Below, in pieces: positions 34,053 through 42,050 of a DNA stretch of 64,000 nt (position 1 is its first letter; every line of letters starts with the position of its first letter). Position numbers and translations under genes: made by a program. The notes under the pieces are model-generated. The model was not told the origin of the DNA. It saw only the letters and a list, made by a program, of their open reading frames with translations, and ran no database searches. Origin of the DNA: Candidatus Nitricoxidivorans perseverans (GTDB lineage: Bacteria > Pseudomonadota > Gammaproteobacteria > Burkholderiales > Rhodocyclaceae); assembly GCA_030246985.1 (NCBI GenBank), contig CP107246.1:62001-126000 (forward strand), in the 5' to 3' direction.

Positions 34053-34265
34053 ATGGAAATCATTCATTTCAACCAAAGAGCCCTTGCCAAGCGCTGGGGT
34101 GTCAGTGAGGCGACCCTTGAACGCTGGCGTAGCGAAGGGATCGGCCCCATGTTTCTGAAACTGCAGGGGCGTGTTCTGTACCGACTGGTCGATATCGAGG
34201 CCTACGAAGCGTCCTGCTTGTCGACGTCGACCAAGTCTGCCGTGGCCGAGAATGTTGCAGCCTGA
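34053..34265 (+). CDS. Small HTH DNA-binding protein (AlpA/excisionase-like)
   Basis: 70 residues. MEIIHFNQRALAKRWGVSEATLERWRSEGIGPMFLKLQGRVLYRLVDIEAYEAS is a complete MerR-type winged helix like those of AlpA and excisionase regulators. A GGAG lies 6-9 bases before the ATG. It is encoded on the strand opposite the AbiE genes and its last 64 bp overlap the 3' end of abiEii tail to tail. A role in the mobile region around it is likely but not shown. Confidence 0.8.
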   Translation: MEIIHFNQRALAKRWGVSEATLERWRSEGIGPMFLKLQGRVLYRLVDIEAYEASCLSTSTKSAVAENVAA

Positions 34266-35104
34266 GCAAGTGCCGGCTCAAGTATTACCCGAAGTTTTGC
34301 CACCACATCAGAAAGTGGAGTGATGGTGATTTCGTTCTTTTTCAGGAACGCATGCCACATGGCCTGGCGTGATGAGTCGGTCGCAAACTCGTCCGTCAGG
34401 CCGATGGGCAGGACAGCCGGGACGGGCATTCCACGCCGGATGAAGGTTGCGGCGATCGCCCGCGCGAGCGTATTGGCATTCAGAGCCTCACGGTCAAGTA
34501 ACACCCACAGGTCCAGGTAATCCTTCAACCGGCTATTGGTCATGCCAAGCAAGGCGATGGCGTGCAGCTTCTCCGAGATGACGGTATAGACGGGGTATGT
34601 CCGCAGCCGAGGAGCCGGCAAGTCTTCGATCAGCACTGGATAGACGGCGTGAACCGGGCCAGGCGTGACCGCATCACCGAACCCGATGTCGATCTGAGTC
34701 TTGCAGCGAGCCTTGGCAATTTCGCCAGTAATCAAAACCCGAGCGCCAGCGTACCCCGCATCCTTGCGGATCTCTTCGACGCTAACCGTTGCTGGATCAA
34801 AGACGATGCCGTCCTCAACCTCAACGCTGGCGATGTCACGAAATGTCTGGGCGATCGATTCAAGGTCGCTTGGCCCGAAACCGAGCAGGTCGGCATCGCG
34901 CGTCGTGCGGTGTGGCATGTCGTACCAGAGCGTGAACAGCAACGCGCCCTTGAGCAGAAAGTGATCGGCGTGCGCCGACTGGCTCAGTCGGTAGAGGATT
35001 CGCTCCAGGGCGAAGCGCACCAGCACCTGGTTGAAGTCCGCGCCCTGAGCTTTGGCGACGTTCAGCAGGCGTGCCCGAACCGATGCGGCGAGATCCTTGT
35101 TCAT
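34202..35104 (-). CDS. AbiEii-type nucleotidyltransferase toxin
   Basis: 300 residues, DUF1814 nucleotidyltransferase fold. The active-site region is FLLKGALLFTLWYDMPHRTTRDADLLGFG, with the paired acids in DAD. Further motifs are KTQIDIGFGDAVTPG and YPVYTVISEKLHAIALLGMTNSRLKDYLDLW (conserved Lys and D-Y-x-D). AbiEii is the toxin of the type IV AbiE toxin-antitoxin and phage-exclusion system. The MNKDLAASVRARLLN start overlaps the antitoxin stop by 4 bp (ATGA). A longer in-frame start at 35149 would run into abiEi and is rejected. Confidence 0.88.
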   Translation of the reverse strand: MNKDLAASVRARLLNVAKAQGADFNQVLVRFALERILYRLSQSAHADHFLLKGALLFTLWYDMPHRTTRDADLLGFGPSDLESIAQTFRDIASVEVEDGIVFDPATVSVEEIRKDAGYAGARVLITGEIAKARCKTQIDIGFGDAVTPGPVHAVYPVLIEDLPAPRLRTYPVYTVISEKLHAIALLGMTNSRLKDYLDLWVLLDREALNANTLARAIAATFIRRGMPVPAVLPIGLTDEFATDSSRQAMWHAFLKKNEITITPLSDVVAKLRVILEPALAQAATFSATADLVDVDKQDAS

Positions 35105-35706
35105 TCCACCGCCTCGAGATACGGGCGCATTACGTTGGCGACTCGGCAAATTTTGGCGAAACGCCAGAGGTCATCGGCCGAGGCCTTTTTCTTTCCGCGT
35201 GCATCTTTCAGCGCCTCCAGCGCGACGTCGAGTCCGATCTTGTTGCGGTGCTTGAAGCAGTCGGCGACGGTCTTGGCAACACTGTAGACACGGAGCTTGA
35301 CCTGATCCCGCTCAACGATCTCAACCCCTTCGGAATAGGCTTCACCCGCAAACTGAACCATCTTGACCGGAGGGTAGTCGATCTTGGGCGTATGACTGCC
35401 ACGAGGCATGGCGATCCATACCTCTCGCGGTAGTTGGGTGGTCAGCTCATGGAACTGCAGGGCCGTGAGCAGGCAGAAGACCGCCTGCGGCACTTTGGTC
35501 GAAATGGTTGTCAGACTCTCATGCTCGGAGCCTTGATAGCCTGGCAGTCGGTAGATGCCGCGCCCGGCTTTCTCCAGCTGACCGTTGGCCGTCATGCGCG
35601 TAAGGACCACCCGGGGAGCTCCGATATCATCGAGATCGCTGGGACGTAGCATCCCCTTCTGACAAAGCAGATCAAGGACGCGTTGGGTGTGGGTGTCGTG
35701 GCGCAT
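35101..35706 (-). CDS. AbiEi-type antitoxin/autoregulator
   Basis: 201 residues. An N-terminal winged helix (TQRVLDLLCQKGMLRPSDLDDIGAPRVVLTRMTANGQLEKAGRGIYRLPG) is typical of AbiEi, followed by the COG5340-like body (LLTALQFHELTTQLPREVWIAMPRG and LRVYSVAKTVADCFKHRNKIGLDVALEALKD). AbiEi proteins bind inverted repeats in their own promoter and neutralise the partner without direct contact. An in-frame ATG at 35727 is an alternative start. An inverted repeat at 35730-35757 fits self-control. Confidence 0.88.
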   Translation of the reverse strand: MRHDTHTQRVLDLLCQKGMLRPSDLDDIGAPRVVLTRMTANGQLEKAGRGIYRLPGYQGSEHESLTTISTKVPQAVFCLLTALQFHELTTQLPREVWIAMPRGSHTPKIDYPPVKMVQFAGEAYSEGVEIVERDQVKLRVYSVAKTVADCFKHRNKIGLDVALEALKDARGKKKASADDLWRFAKICRVANVMRPYLEAVE

Positions 35707-35729
35707 GGTTGATGAAGTATGTTCCATAT

Positions 35730-35757
35730 ATTCGTCTAATGCAAATAAGTGACGAAT
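35730..35757. promoter_or_regulatory. Inverted repeat upstream of abiEi, candidate operator
   Basis: ATTCGTC, 14 bases, GACGAAT, in AT-rich DNA just before the antitoxin gene. Characterised AbiEi antitoxins repress their own promoter through inverted repeats, so this is the likely site; the assignment is by position and symmetry only. Confidence 0.55.
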
Positions 35758-35783
35758 AACAGGAACGTCTAGGGGCTGTAGAG

Positions 35784-36086
35784 TCAAGCAGAACCATCTG
35801 CTCAACCCAGCCGTTCACCGCCATCAAGAGACGACAACTACTTGTTCCTGTCTCCACAGCTCTCGACCCATCGCTAGACGAGGCCAAGGTTGCGGTTGGG
35901 CTGACCCGGCTCGATGCAATTTGGGATGAATTGTTTCCGGTCGAGCAGCATCGTTTGGTCAGTCTTCTGGTCGAGAAAGTGGTGGTTTCGCCCAATGAAC
36001 TGGAACTCAGGCTGCGCACGAACGGAATCGAACGTGTTCTCCTTGAACTCAACACCCAGCGTAATGAAGACAAGGTGGCGGCATGA
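35784..36086 (+). pseudogene. C-terminal remnant of a large serine recombinase
   Basis: The frame reads RRQLLVPVSTALDPSLDEAK, then VGLTRLDAIWDELFPVEQHR and LVSLLVEKVVVSPNELELRL before ending in TGA. This matches the tail of large serine recombinases, where the LF-P-EQ-R...LLVE-V motif precedes a short basic end. The catalytic resolvase and zinc domains are missing, and no start codon with a ribosome site opens the frame. It is therefore a fragment, not a working enzyme. It overlaps the following gene by ATGA as the intact locus would have done. Confidence 0.65.
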
Positions 36087-36541
36087 GCGACCTCAAAATT
36101 CAGCGGGCTGGTGACGCAGAAATCCAGTTGGCGAGCGACGGCCGCATCGCCGTTGCTGTGCCGATCAATTTCAAACGTCGCAGTGGCCGAAAACTTGTCA
36201 CGCTGCCGGATGGGGAAGTTCTGAAACCTCGCCCATGGGATAAGGAGCCCACCCCACTCCAGCGAGCTCTGGCGCGAGCACACCGATGGCAACGCATGCT
36301 CGACTCGGGCGAAGTGCGTACTCAACAGGAACTTGCCGATCTCGAAGGGGTAAGCAATCCATATGTTTCCAGGATGCTGAGGCTCACGACACTGGCCCCT
36401 GATCTAGTCGCGGCAATCCTCGACGACGACCTCCCGGACCAGATCAGGCTTTTCGATTTCTCGGCAATGGACCCGGTAATTTGGGATGAGCAACGGGCTC
36501 TTGTCGCATCCTTGATTGCCGAGCACGAATCGATCGGCTGA
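36083..36541 (+). CDS. Conserved recombinase-associated protein with ParB-like HTH
   Basis: 152 residues. The first half is a beta-rich piece (IAVAVPINFKRRSGRKLVTLPDG). The second half is a helix-turn-helix (LQRALARAHRWQRMLDSGEVRTQQELADLEGVSNPYVSRMLRLTTLAPDLVAAILDD). I recall proteins of this kind encoded directly after large serine recombinases with an ATGA overlap, as here. It is intact although its partner is truncated. The DNA-binding role is inferred from the HTH. Confidence 0.75.
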   Translation: MSDLKIQRAGDAEIQLASDGRIAVAVPINFKRRSGRKLVTLPDGEVLKPRPWDKEPTPLQRALARAHRWQRMLDSGEVRTQQELADLEGVSNPYVSRMLRLTTLAPDLVAAILDDDLPDQIRLFDFSAMDPVIWDEQRALVASLIAEHESIG

Positions 36542-36814
36542 TCAGGAAATGCTCGGCAGCAAGGAGTTTGTCGGTCTTTGACAGAGCGAAAATTTCAAGC
36601 CGGCGATGCCAACGGTGAGTTCATTCACGAACTGCTGCTCGACATCATCTTCAGGCGTACTGCTCGCTGCCCACTCGAGAAAGGAAGTCATGCTTTCCGC
36701 CTGTTCACGCGACAACTTCGTGCCTGCGAGGCCAGAACGAATCATCGGGATGAGTGCAGCAGCAGCTTTAAGTCGGCTAAGCGCGTGGGAAGATGGTGTA
36801 GTGATCATAGGCAT
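36542..36814 (-). CDS. Hypothetical protein, 90 residues
   Basis: The product reads MPMITTPSSHALSRLKAAAA, then LIPMIRSGLAGTKLSREQAE and SMTSFLEWAASSTPEDDVEQ. It is soluble, with no motif I know. It ends one base from the stop of the converging upstream gene. There is no clear ribosome site. The residue mix is protein-like, but the call is tentative. Confidence 0.45.
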   Translation of the reverse strand: MPMITTPSSHALSRLKAAAALIPMIRSGLAGTKLSREQAESMTSFLEWAASSTPEDDVEQQFVNELTVGIAGLKFSLCQRPTNSLLPSIS

Positions 36815-37112
36815 ATGGCATGAATTTTATCGGTGGGCCACACGATGACCAGCGATGATCGTCGCAGAGGCATGCCAGAGGTTCCGTTGCCCACCAAAAC
36901 CACGAAAAAACCGATTGAAAAGTAAGTGGCTAACCGATTGATTAAAAACAGTCAGAATCTGCCGACTCATTTACTTCGCCACATTTCACTGGCGAACGAA
37001 TACGGAGAAAACAGTGGCACTAGAGAGAGAATTGGCCTGTACTGGGGCTGGTTGTTGGAACAGCAAAGTAAACATGAACCCGCAGTAACCCGCGCAGACA
37101 CGCAGGTGTAGG
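36815..37112. other. AT-richer non-coding stretch left of the tRNA fragment
   Basis: No supported gene. A 61-codon plus-strand frame at 36926-37111 has no ribosome site and no recognisable pattern. By position this is the chromosomal side of the attachment site, or part of an older neighbouring insertion. Confidence 0.4.
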
Positions 37113-37144
37113 CGAAAAAAAACCGCCTGGATAGGCGGTTTTCT
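37113..37144 (-). terminator. Rho-independent terminator behind the tRNA-Ser fragment
   Basis: Stem AAACCGCCT with AGGCGGTTT around loop GGAT. On the minus strand it is followed by a run of eight T. It begins about 10 bases after the CCA end of the tRNA fragment, so it is the original terminator of that tRNA gene. Confidence 0.85.
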
Positions 37145-37152
37145 TATAATTC

Positions 37153-37214
<62 letters not shown>

Positions 37215-37287
37215 GGAGATTTTATCTCAATCAAACGCAGAAAACAAGAGGATTTCAGGGCGTTATCATGTGGCCAAAATGAATTAC

Positions 37288-37308
37288 GGTCACACTTTGG
37301 TCACACTT
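37288..37308 (+). repeat. Tandem GGTCACACTT repeat before the integrase gene
   Basis: Two exact copies of GGTCACACTT spaced 11 bp apart end 10 bp before the integrase ATG. One-turn spacing suggests an arm-type integrase or excisionase binding site. Confidence 0.6.
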
Positions 37309-37318
37309 GAGGGCGGAA

Positions 37319-38356
37319 ATGGCAACCATTCGGCAGCGTGCTAGCGGGTACTGGCAGGCGATCATTCGTCGGAAGGGGTATCCCGACGAGAGCCACACCT
37401 TTCCGACAAAGACTGAGGCTCAAGCTTGGGCTCAATCGGTAGAGACCGATATGAGGCGAGGGCTGTTTACCAGTACCAGTGCGGCTGAGCGTGCAACGCT
37501 TGGCGACTTAATCAAGGACTTCAAAACCGAATTTGCTCCCCACCATTACCGAGTAAGAGAGGATGAAAAGGAGGCATGGCGCTTTCAGCTTGATCGTCTT
37601 GATGAGGCGCTAGGAGCTTACAGTCTGACGGCCATCGATCAAAAGCTTGTTGCCAAGTATCGCGATGACCGGTTGAAAGGAAATGAAGATCGGCCGCCAG
37701 TAAAGGAGAGCACTGTCCGCAAAGAGCTTTACATGCTCAGTAAGCTACTTGGCTTTGCTCAGACGGAGAAGGGCATTGCTCTGCCGAGAGGCAATCCAGT
37801 CGAAAAGATCCGCAAGCCTACAGAAGGTAAGGGCAGGGATCGCCGGTTATCCTCAGACGAGTGGGCGGCATTCGAGCGTGAGTGTAAAAAGTCCAGAAAT
37901 CCTTGGCTCTGGCCTGCTGTCCAGTTGGCTGTAGAAACCGCTATGCGTCAAGGTGAGTTGCTGTCTCTGACTTGGAAGCAAGTCGACAAGAAGAATTTGA
38001 TCGCAATGCTTGACGATCCCGAGAAGATTAAAAATGAGGAGCCTCGGGCCGTGCCGCTGTCACCAGTTGCATTGAGGGTTCTCGATTCCCTGCCTCGGGG
38101 CAAAACGGGGATTGTTCTACCAGTTGAACGGATGACGCTCTACCATGCCTTCAGCTATGCTTGCGAACGAGCGAAGATCAAGGATTACACCTTCCATGAT
38201 CTTCGACATGAAGCGCTTTCTCGACTGGCTGAGCGGGGTGATTTCAATGTCTTGGAACTTGCGGCTGTGTCTGGGCATAAGACACTGCAGATGCTAAAGC
38301 GCTATACGCACCTGCAGGCAACTAAGCTGGCTCAAAAACTTGCGGGTAATCACTGA
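37319..38356 (+). CDS. Tyrosine recombinase (phage-type integrase)
   Basis: 345 residues. The N-terminal arm-binding part is MATIRQRASGYWQAIIRRKG. The catalytic domain shows Arg in ETAMRQGELLSLTW, the HxxR box in HDLRHEALSRL, His in SGHKTLQML and the nucleophile Tyr in KRYTHLQ. All core residues are present, so it should be active. GAGGGCGGAA precedes the ATG at 37319; the TTG at 37307 is less likely. It lies about 100 bp from the tRNA-Ser fragment and probably catalysed that integration. GC is clearly lower than in the backbone genes. Confidence 0.92.
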   Translation: MATIRQRASGYWQAIIRRKGYPDESHTFPTKTEAQAWAQSVETDMRRGLFTSTSAAERATLGDLIKDFKTEFAPHHYRVREDEKEAWRFQLDRLDEALGAYSLTAIDQKLVAKYRDDRLKGNEDRPPVKESTVRKELYMLSKLLGFAQTEKGIALPRGNPVEKIRKPTEGKGRDRRLSSDEWAAFERECKKSRNPWLWPAVQLAVETAMRQGELLSLTWKQVDKKNLIAMLDDPEKIKNEEPRAVPLSPVALRVLDSLPRGKTGIVLPVERMTLYHAFSYACERAKIKDYTFHDLRHEALSRLAERGDFNVLELAAVSGHKTLQMLKRYTHLQATKLAQKLAGNH

Positions 38357-38594
38357 ATTCAAGTTGCGCAGCGGAAATTTGGTTTCCGTTTCATCTTTTG
38401 GCCTTCAGTCAGGCATAAGAAATCAACAATTCGATATGACCGGTCATTTGACTCGACTACCCGATGTCTTTGGTTCGGCCTTTGCCGACTGTGAACCTGA
38501 GACCCATGTCGGGCAGCAATGCGCCGGATACCAGCTGTTCAGTCGCTGGTAGAGTTCAATGCCTGCCTCATCAGCTGAAAAGGCACCAAAGTAG

Positions 38595-39038
38595 TTAGAG
38601 TCGCGCCCGGTCAATGAATGAAAGCGCGTCGTTAACCTCAAAAACCTTGCCGTTAATCCCTGAAAAGAATGCCAGGAGAACTTGGCTACTCGCCTGTAAC
38701 CGGCTAATCGCAACAACCGCACGACATGCGGGCTCGGTGTCGTAGTTAAATTCGGCTTCATCCAGGACAGAAAAGCCGAACGGCTGGCCCGTTACACGAT
38801 GAATGTTCTCCCACTCATGGCGCAAGCCGCCAACGTGCACGCTGAAGTCGAGGCCACGGATCTGGCAATACGTGGATACCTCTTTCAGGGCCGGAGAAAT
38901 CCCCCAGCACCAGGAACACATCGGGTCGCCAATGTAGCGGGCGACTGGAACAAGCGTAGATAACGGCACTTGCGGTGCCGTCTTATCGGACGATTCGGGC
39001 AGGCTGCATACCCCTGTTTCGGGGTCACAATTCAACAT
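38595..39038 (-). pseudogene. DsbA/FrnE-like thioredoxin-fold protein, truncated
   Basis: 147 residues. VARYIGDPMCSWCWGISPALKEVSTYCQI is the active site of the FrnE-like DsbA family (CSWC), followed by SVHVGGLRHEW and TEPACRAVVAISRLQA. Family members are about 200-220 residues. This one stops after LSFIDRARL, losing the last third including the cis-Pro segment. No other frame clearly restores the missing part. It is probably truncated or decayed, though a short working form is not excluded. Confidence 0.6.
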
Positions 39039-39087
39039 GATTTAAGTCTCCAGATGGTCGGTCAGGCATGCGGTACGGCGACAGATT

Positions 39088-39756
39088 TCAATCCCATCGA
39101 TGTTGGTATGAAAACGTCGGGAGCTTCCACGAAAAACGCAGTGCCAGCATGCGAAAGCCAAATCCGAGGGTAAAGCATGCAACAGTACTGAAATCTGACC
39201 CGACGCCGACTGAACGTAGTCCGAGAAACAGCAGACAGACAAACAGCGACACGCTGGCGTACAGTTCGCGACGGAAAACCACCGGGACCTGATTGCACAG
39301 AACATCACGCAGAATTCCGCCGCATATGCCAGTCACCATCCCGGCCATCACTACGACCACGATCGGATAGTTCAGCTGCAGGGCCACATTACATCCGATC
39401 AAAGAGAACGCCACGAGTCCCAACGCGTCGAGCATCAGGAATACTTTTTTCATGTGGTGCATGAATTTGGCGAGAACGGTTGTCGCGACTCCAGACAGAA
39501 TCACGAGGTACACGTATTCCGGATGTTGGGTCCAACCGATTGGGAAATTGCCAAGGATCACGTCCCGGATCGTTCCGCCCCCCAGGGCTGTCACAAACGC
39601 AATCACGGCCACACCAAATATGTCCATGTTGTGTCGGCCGGCTGCCAAAGCTCCAGACATGGCTTCGGCAGTGATGGCAATCAGGTATATGAGCAACAGC
39701 AGGTCAAACTGTTTATGTGCGAAGGGCTGAAAAACTAGGGCGAGACTGTCCAGCAT
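39088..39756 (-). CDS. TRIC/UPF0126-family membrane transporter under glycine riboswitch control
   Basis: 222 residues with about seven transmembrane helices in two repeated halves. Each half carries the family glycine motif: FVTALGGGTIRDVILGNFP, and GMVTGICGGILRDVLCNQVP. The family (YadS/YicG-like, related to eukaryotic TRIC channels) is often found behind glycine riboswitches in proteobacteria and is thought to move glycine. The riboswitch directly upstream supports glycine as the ligand in this case; the direction of transport is not known. Confidence 0.9.
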   Translation of the reverse strand: MLDSLALVFQPFAHKQFDLLLLIYLIAITAEAMSGALAAGRHNMDIFGVAVIAFVTALGGGTIRDVILGNFPIGWTQHPEYVYLVILSGVATTVLAKFMHHMKKVFLMLDALGLVAFSLIGCNVALQLNYPIVVVVMAGMVTGICGGILRDVLCNQVPVVFRRELYASVSLFVCLLFLGLRSVGVGSDFSTVACFTLGFGFRMLALRFSWKLPTFSYQHRWD

Positions 39757-39807
39757 GGAGGGGCTCCGTCAAGTATCAGAAGCACCCGACTGGGTGCCTC
39801 CTCGACG

Positions 39808-40000
39808 CCTCTCCCCCTGTCCTTTTACCTGAGAGTTTGGGCTCGTTATGAGCCTGCCCCTTCGGTGAGTCACGAGGCACTCAAGGCACCAGTAACTTCT
39901 CTCCAGCCGGCGAATCATTTCTGCGGTTCACTATGCCTGAGCGATTATGGGAGTTTGCGCCTTCGGCGGAGTCCGGGTACCAGAACTCTCTCTCCCGCAG
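39808..40000 (-). ncRNA. Tandem glycine riboswitch
   Basis: Two aptamers in a row on the minus strand. The first (about 40000-39900) has GGGAGAGAGAG, CCGCCGAAGGCGCAA and GCTCAGGCA. The second (about 39900-39810) has CTGGAGAGAAG, TCACCGAAGGGGCA and AAACTCTCAGGTAAAAGGAC. These are the conserved core elements of the gcvT class. A short hairpin follows (39782-39797, GCACCC-GACT-GGGTGC), close to a GGAG before the transporter ATG, so control could be at translation initiation. Confidence 0.9.
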
Positions 40001-40470
40001 ATGAGACATTATCGTAATCGAGTGGCTTGCATGTCAATCACCACGATTCGTGGCCAAGTGCTCCCCTCTGCGTCCAAGGCATTTGATCTGAGCATGTTTT
40101 GAAGCCCCGTACAGAATCTCTGAGCTTGCCACGACTTATACGATCAAAGCCGGGTTCATCTGCTGATTGTGTAGCGGGTGTTTCGGGAGGCCGCGTAGCA
40201 GTCCGTATGGGGCGTATGGCCAGGGGCTTCACCATCTCATTTAGGCTGGGAAGAGACATTCAACTTTCAAGGTTGGCAGGCTCTACCCGACCCTGATCCG
40301 CCGTTGGCAAGAATCGAAAGCCGCCATTGCCCGAAAATTCCAAGTTGTCGGAATCTGCCGTTCATTGAGCTGACACAACATTTCTGTCTGGACGACGACA
40401 ATGTGGGTTGCTGTCGTTGGCCTCGAGGGAATGCGCTTCGTCACGGATCAGATGCGGTACGGCATCAAGG
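40001..40470. other. Non-coding or decayed stretch
   Basis: No gene is supported here. Short frames exist on both strands but none has a ribosome site, recognised motif or protein-like pattern strong enough to report. The end nearest 40001 should hold the promoter of the riboswitch transcript. Confidence 0.4.
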
Positions 40471-41427
40471 CTACGGCGCTACTGTTCGCGAGGCCGCACC
40501 AGTCGACATTGCCACGGTCATGTTGTCACGGTCCCAATAGGGCTCGGTACCGATGCGAGCAATCATGAAGTCGATGAAGGCGCGCACCTTCACCGGCAGG
40601 TGCCGGGAGGGCAGATACATCGCATAGACGTGGCGCTCAACGGGGATGTACTCCGAAAGCACCGCCTGCAGTCGTCCATCCTGCAAATCCTTGCCGATGA
40701 TGAAAGTCGGTAGCAGCGCCACGCCAAGGCCACCCAAGACTGCCTGCGACAGGGCTTCGTCGTCATCGACATGCAGCGAACCTGAAACCGGCACGTCGAT
40801 TTCTCCCCTTGGCCCATTGAATCGCCACAAACCATGCTCTCCGGAACGGGTGTAGTCCAAGCAGTTATGATGAACCAGATCAGCGGGGGTGAGTGGCAAA
40901 CCGTGTTTTTCGAAATACGCCGGCGTACCGCACAATTTTCGCCGCACGGGTGCGAGCTTTCTCGCTACCAGGAGAAGCGGCGGTTCGGCTGTGACGCGAA
41001 TTGTCATGTCGTACCCCTCCTCGGCCAGATCGATCAGTCGGTCGGTGATGCTGAGCTCCATCTTTAAACTTGGGTACGCGGTGAGGAAGTCCGCCAGCGC
41101 CGGGGCGACGTGCAAAGTGCCGAAGGCCACCGAGGCGCTGACGCGAAGCGTGCCGCGGGGCTCTTCGTTGATGCTGCCGACGACCTGCTCGAGTTGATCA
41201 ACCTCTTCTAAAATCCGCCCCGAATGGGCTGCCACGACCTGGCCGATCTCGGTCAGGCTCAAGTGCCGCGTGGTGCGATTGAGCAAGCGGGCACCCAAGG
41301 CGATTTCCAATTTGGCGACCGCCTTGCTGGCCGCTGAACGGGAAGTGCTCAGGCGTCGTGCGGCCTCAGCAAAACTACCCGCCTCGGCGACGCGGGCAAA
41401 TACAGCCAATAAATTCAGATCAAACAT
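40471..41427 (-). CDS. LysR-family transcriptional regulator
   Basis: 318 residues. N-terminal winged HTH: MFDLNLLAVFARVAEAGSFAEAARRLSTSRSAASKAVAKLEIALGARLLNRTTRHLSLTEIG. A type 2 periplasmic-binding-like effector domain follows (RGTLRVSASVAFGTLHVAPALADFL, ALSQAVLGGLGVALLPTFIIGKDL). It belongs to the CrgA/DmlR-like subgroup. It has no divergent partner of obvious metabolism; the Rnk-like gene is on the other side. A palindrome at 41468-41486 could be its own operator. Confidence 0.9.
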   Translation of the reverse strand: MFDLNLLAVFARVAEAGSFAEAARRLSTSRSAASKAVAKLEIALGARLLNRTTRHLSLTEIGQVVAAHSGRILEEVDQLEQVVGSINEEPRGTLRVSASVAFGTLHVAPALADFLTAYPSLKMELSITDRLIDLAEEGYDMTIRVTAEPPLLLVARKLAPVRRKLCGTPAYFEKHGLPLTPADLVHHNCLDYTRSGEHGLWRFNGPRGEIDVPVSGSLHVDDDEALSQAVLGGLGVALLPTFIIGKDLQDGRLQAVLSEYIPVERHVYAMYLPSRHLPVKVRAFIDFMIARIGTEPYWDRDNMTVAMSTGAASRTVAP

Positions 41428-41467
41428 AAAGCCGCACCCTATCCGAGTCGTCCTGCGTGCCGCTCAT

Positions 41468-41486
41468 TGTATCCCCCGAGGATACA
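41468..41486. promoter_or_regulatory. Palindrome between the LysR gene and the Rnk-like gene
   Basis: TGTATCC, five bases, GGATACA: a perfect 7-bp inverted repeat about 40 bp before the LysR start and 59 bp before the Rnk-like start. It is a candidate operator for either gene. Confidence 0.45.
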
Positions 41487-41544
41487 TTTTGTTTCCGATC
41501 TTCGGACTAATCAAGCCACGGACTGTTGGATAACATGCACCATA

Positions 41545-41991
41545 ATGAAACACGATAATGCATCCGCCGATTCCCGCCATGGCTCTTCCACACAGAGGCC
41601 GGAAGATTTGGTCGTATCCATGAACGATTACGTCCGTTTGCGTGAACTCGTCGGAGACCACGCTTTGACCGAAGAACTGGAGCGCGCAATTGTTGTTCCA
41701 GCGGATCGTATCCCGAAGGATGTGGTCACGATGAACTCGCGCCTGATCTACGCCGACGAAAGTACCGGAACGACGCGAGAAGTCGAGTTGGTTTACCCCG
41801 ACGAGGCTGATCCCGTGACGGGCAGGGTTTCGGTATTGGCCCCTGTCGGTTGCGCGCTCCTCGGCCTGAGTGCCGGGCAGTCGATTGACTGGAATTTGCC
41901 GGGCGGCAAGATTCATCGCCTGCGGGTCGAACGTGTTCTGTTTCAACCCCAACCCATCGGCTCAGACACCACGGCCGCCAGAACCCTATAG
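41545..41991 (+). CDS. Rnk-like regulator (GreA/GreB C-terminal domain protein)
   Basis: 148 residues. A helical N-terminal piece (MNDYVRLRELVGDHALTEELERAI) precedes a GreA/GreB-type FKBP-like domain: PKDVVTMNSRLIYADESTGTTREVELVYPDEADPVTGRVSVLAPVGCALLGLSAGQSIDW, then NLPGGKIHRLRVERV. This is the Rnk pattern; such proteins bind RNA polymerase near the secondary channel. An ATG at 41545 is preferred. The N-terminus has an extra 25-30 residues compared with E. coli Rnk. Confidence 0.88.
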   Translation: MKHDNASADSRHGSSTQRPEDLVVSMNDYVRLRELVGDHALTEELERAIVVPADRIPKDVVTMNSRLIYADESTGTTREVELVYPDEADPVTGRVSVLAPVGCALLGLSAGQSIDWNLPGGKIHRLRVERVLFQPQPIGSDTTAARTL

Positions 41992-42050
41992 CAAGCCGCA
42001 TCGCCATTCACCTCCCGTGGATCAAGGCGCTGACACATCACACGAATGGT

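Noticed and set aside
35672-36325. 217-codon minus-strand frame over the recombinase remnant
   Set aside because: Opposite strand carries recognisable recombinase tail and HTH protein; this frame has no motif.
36926-37111. 61-codon plus-strand frame before the tRNA scar
   Set aside because: No ribosome site, no motif; ends within the terminator-proximal region.
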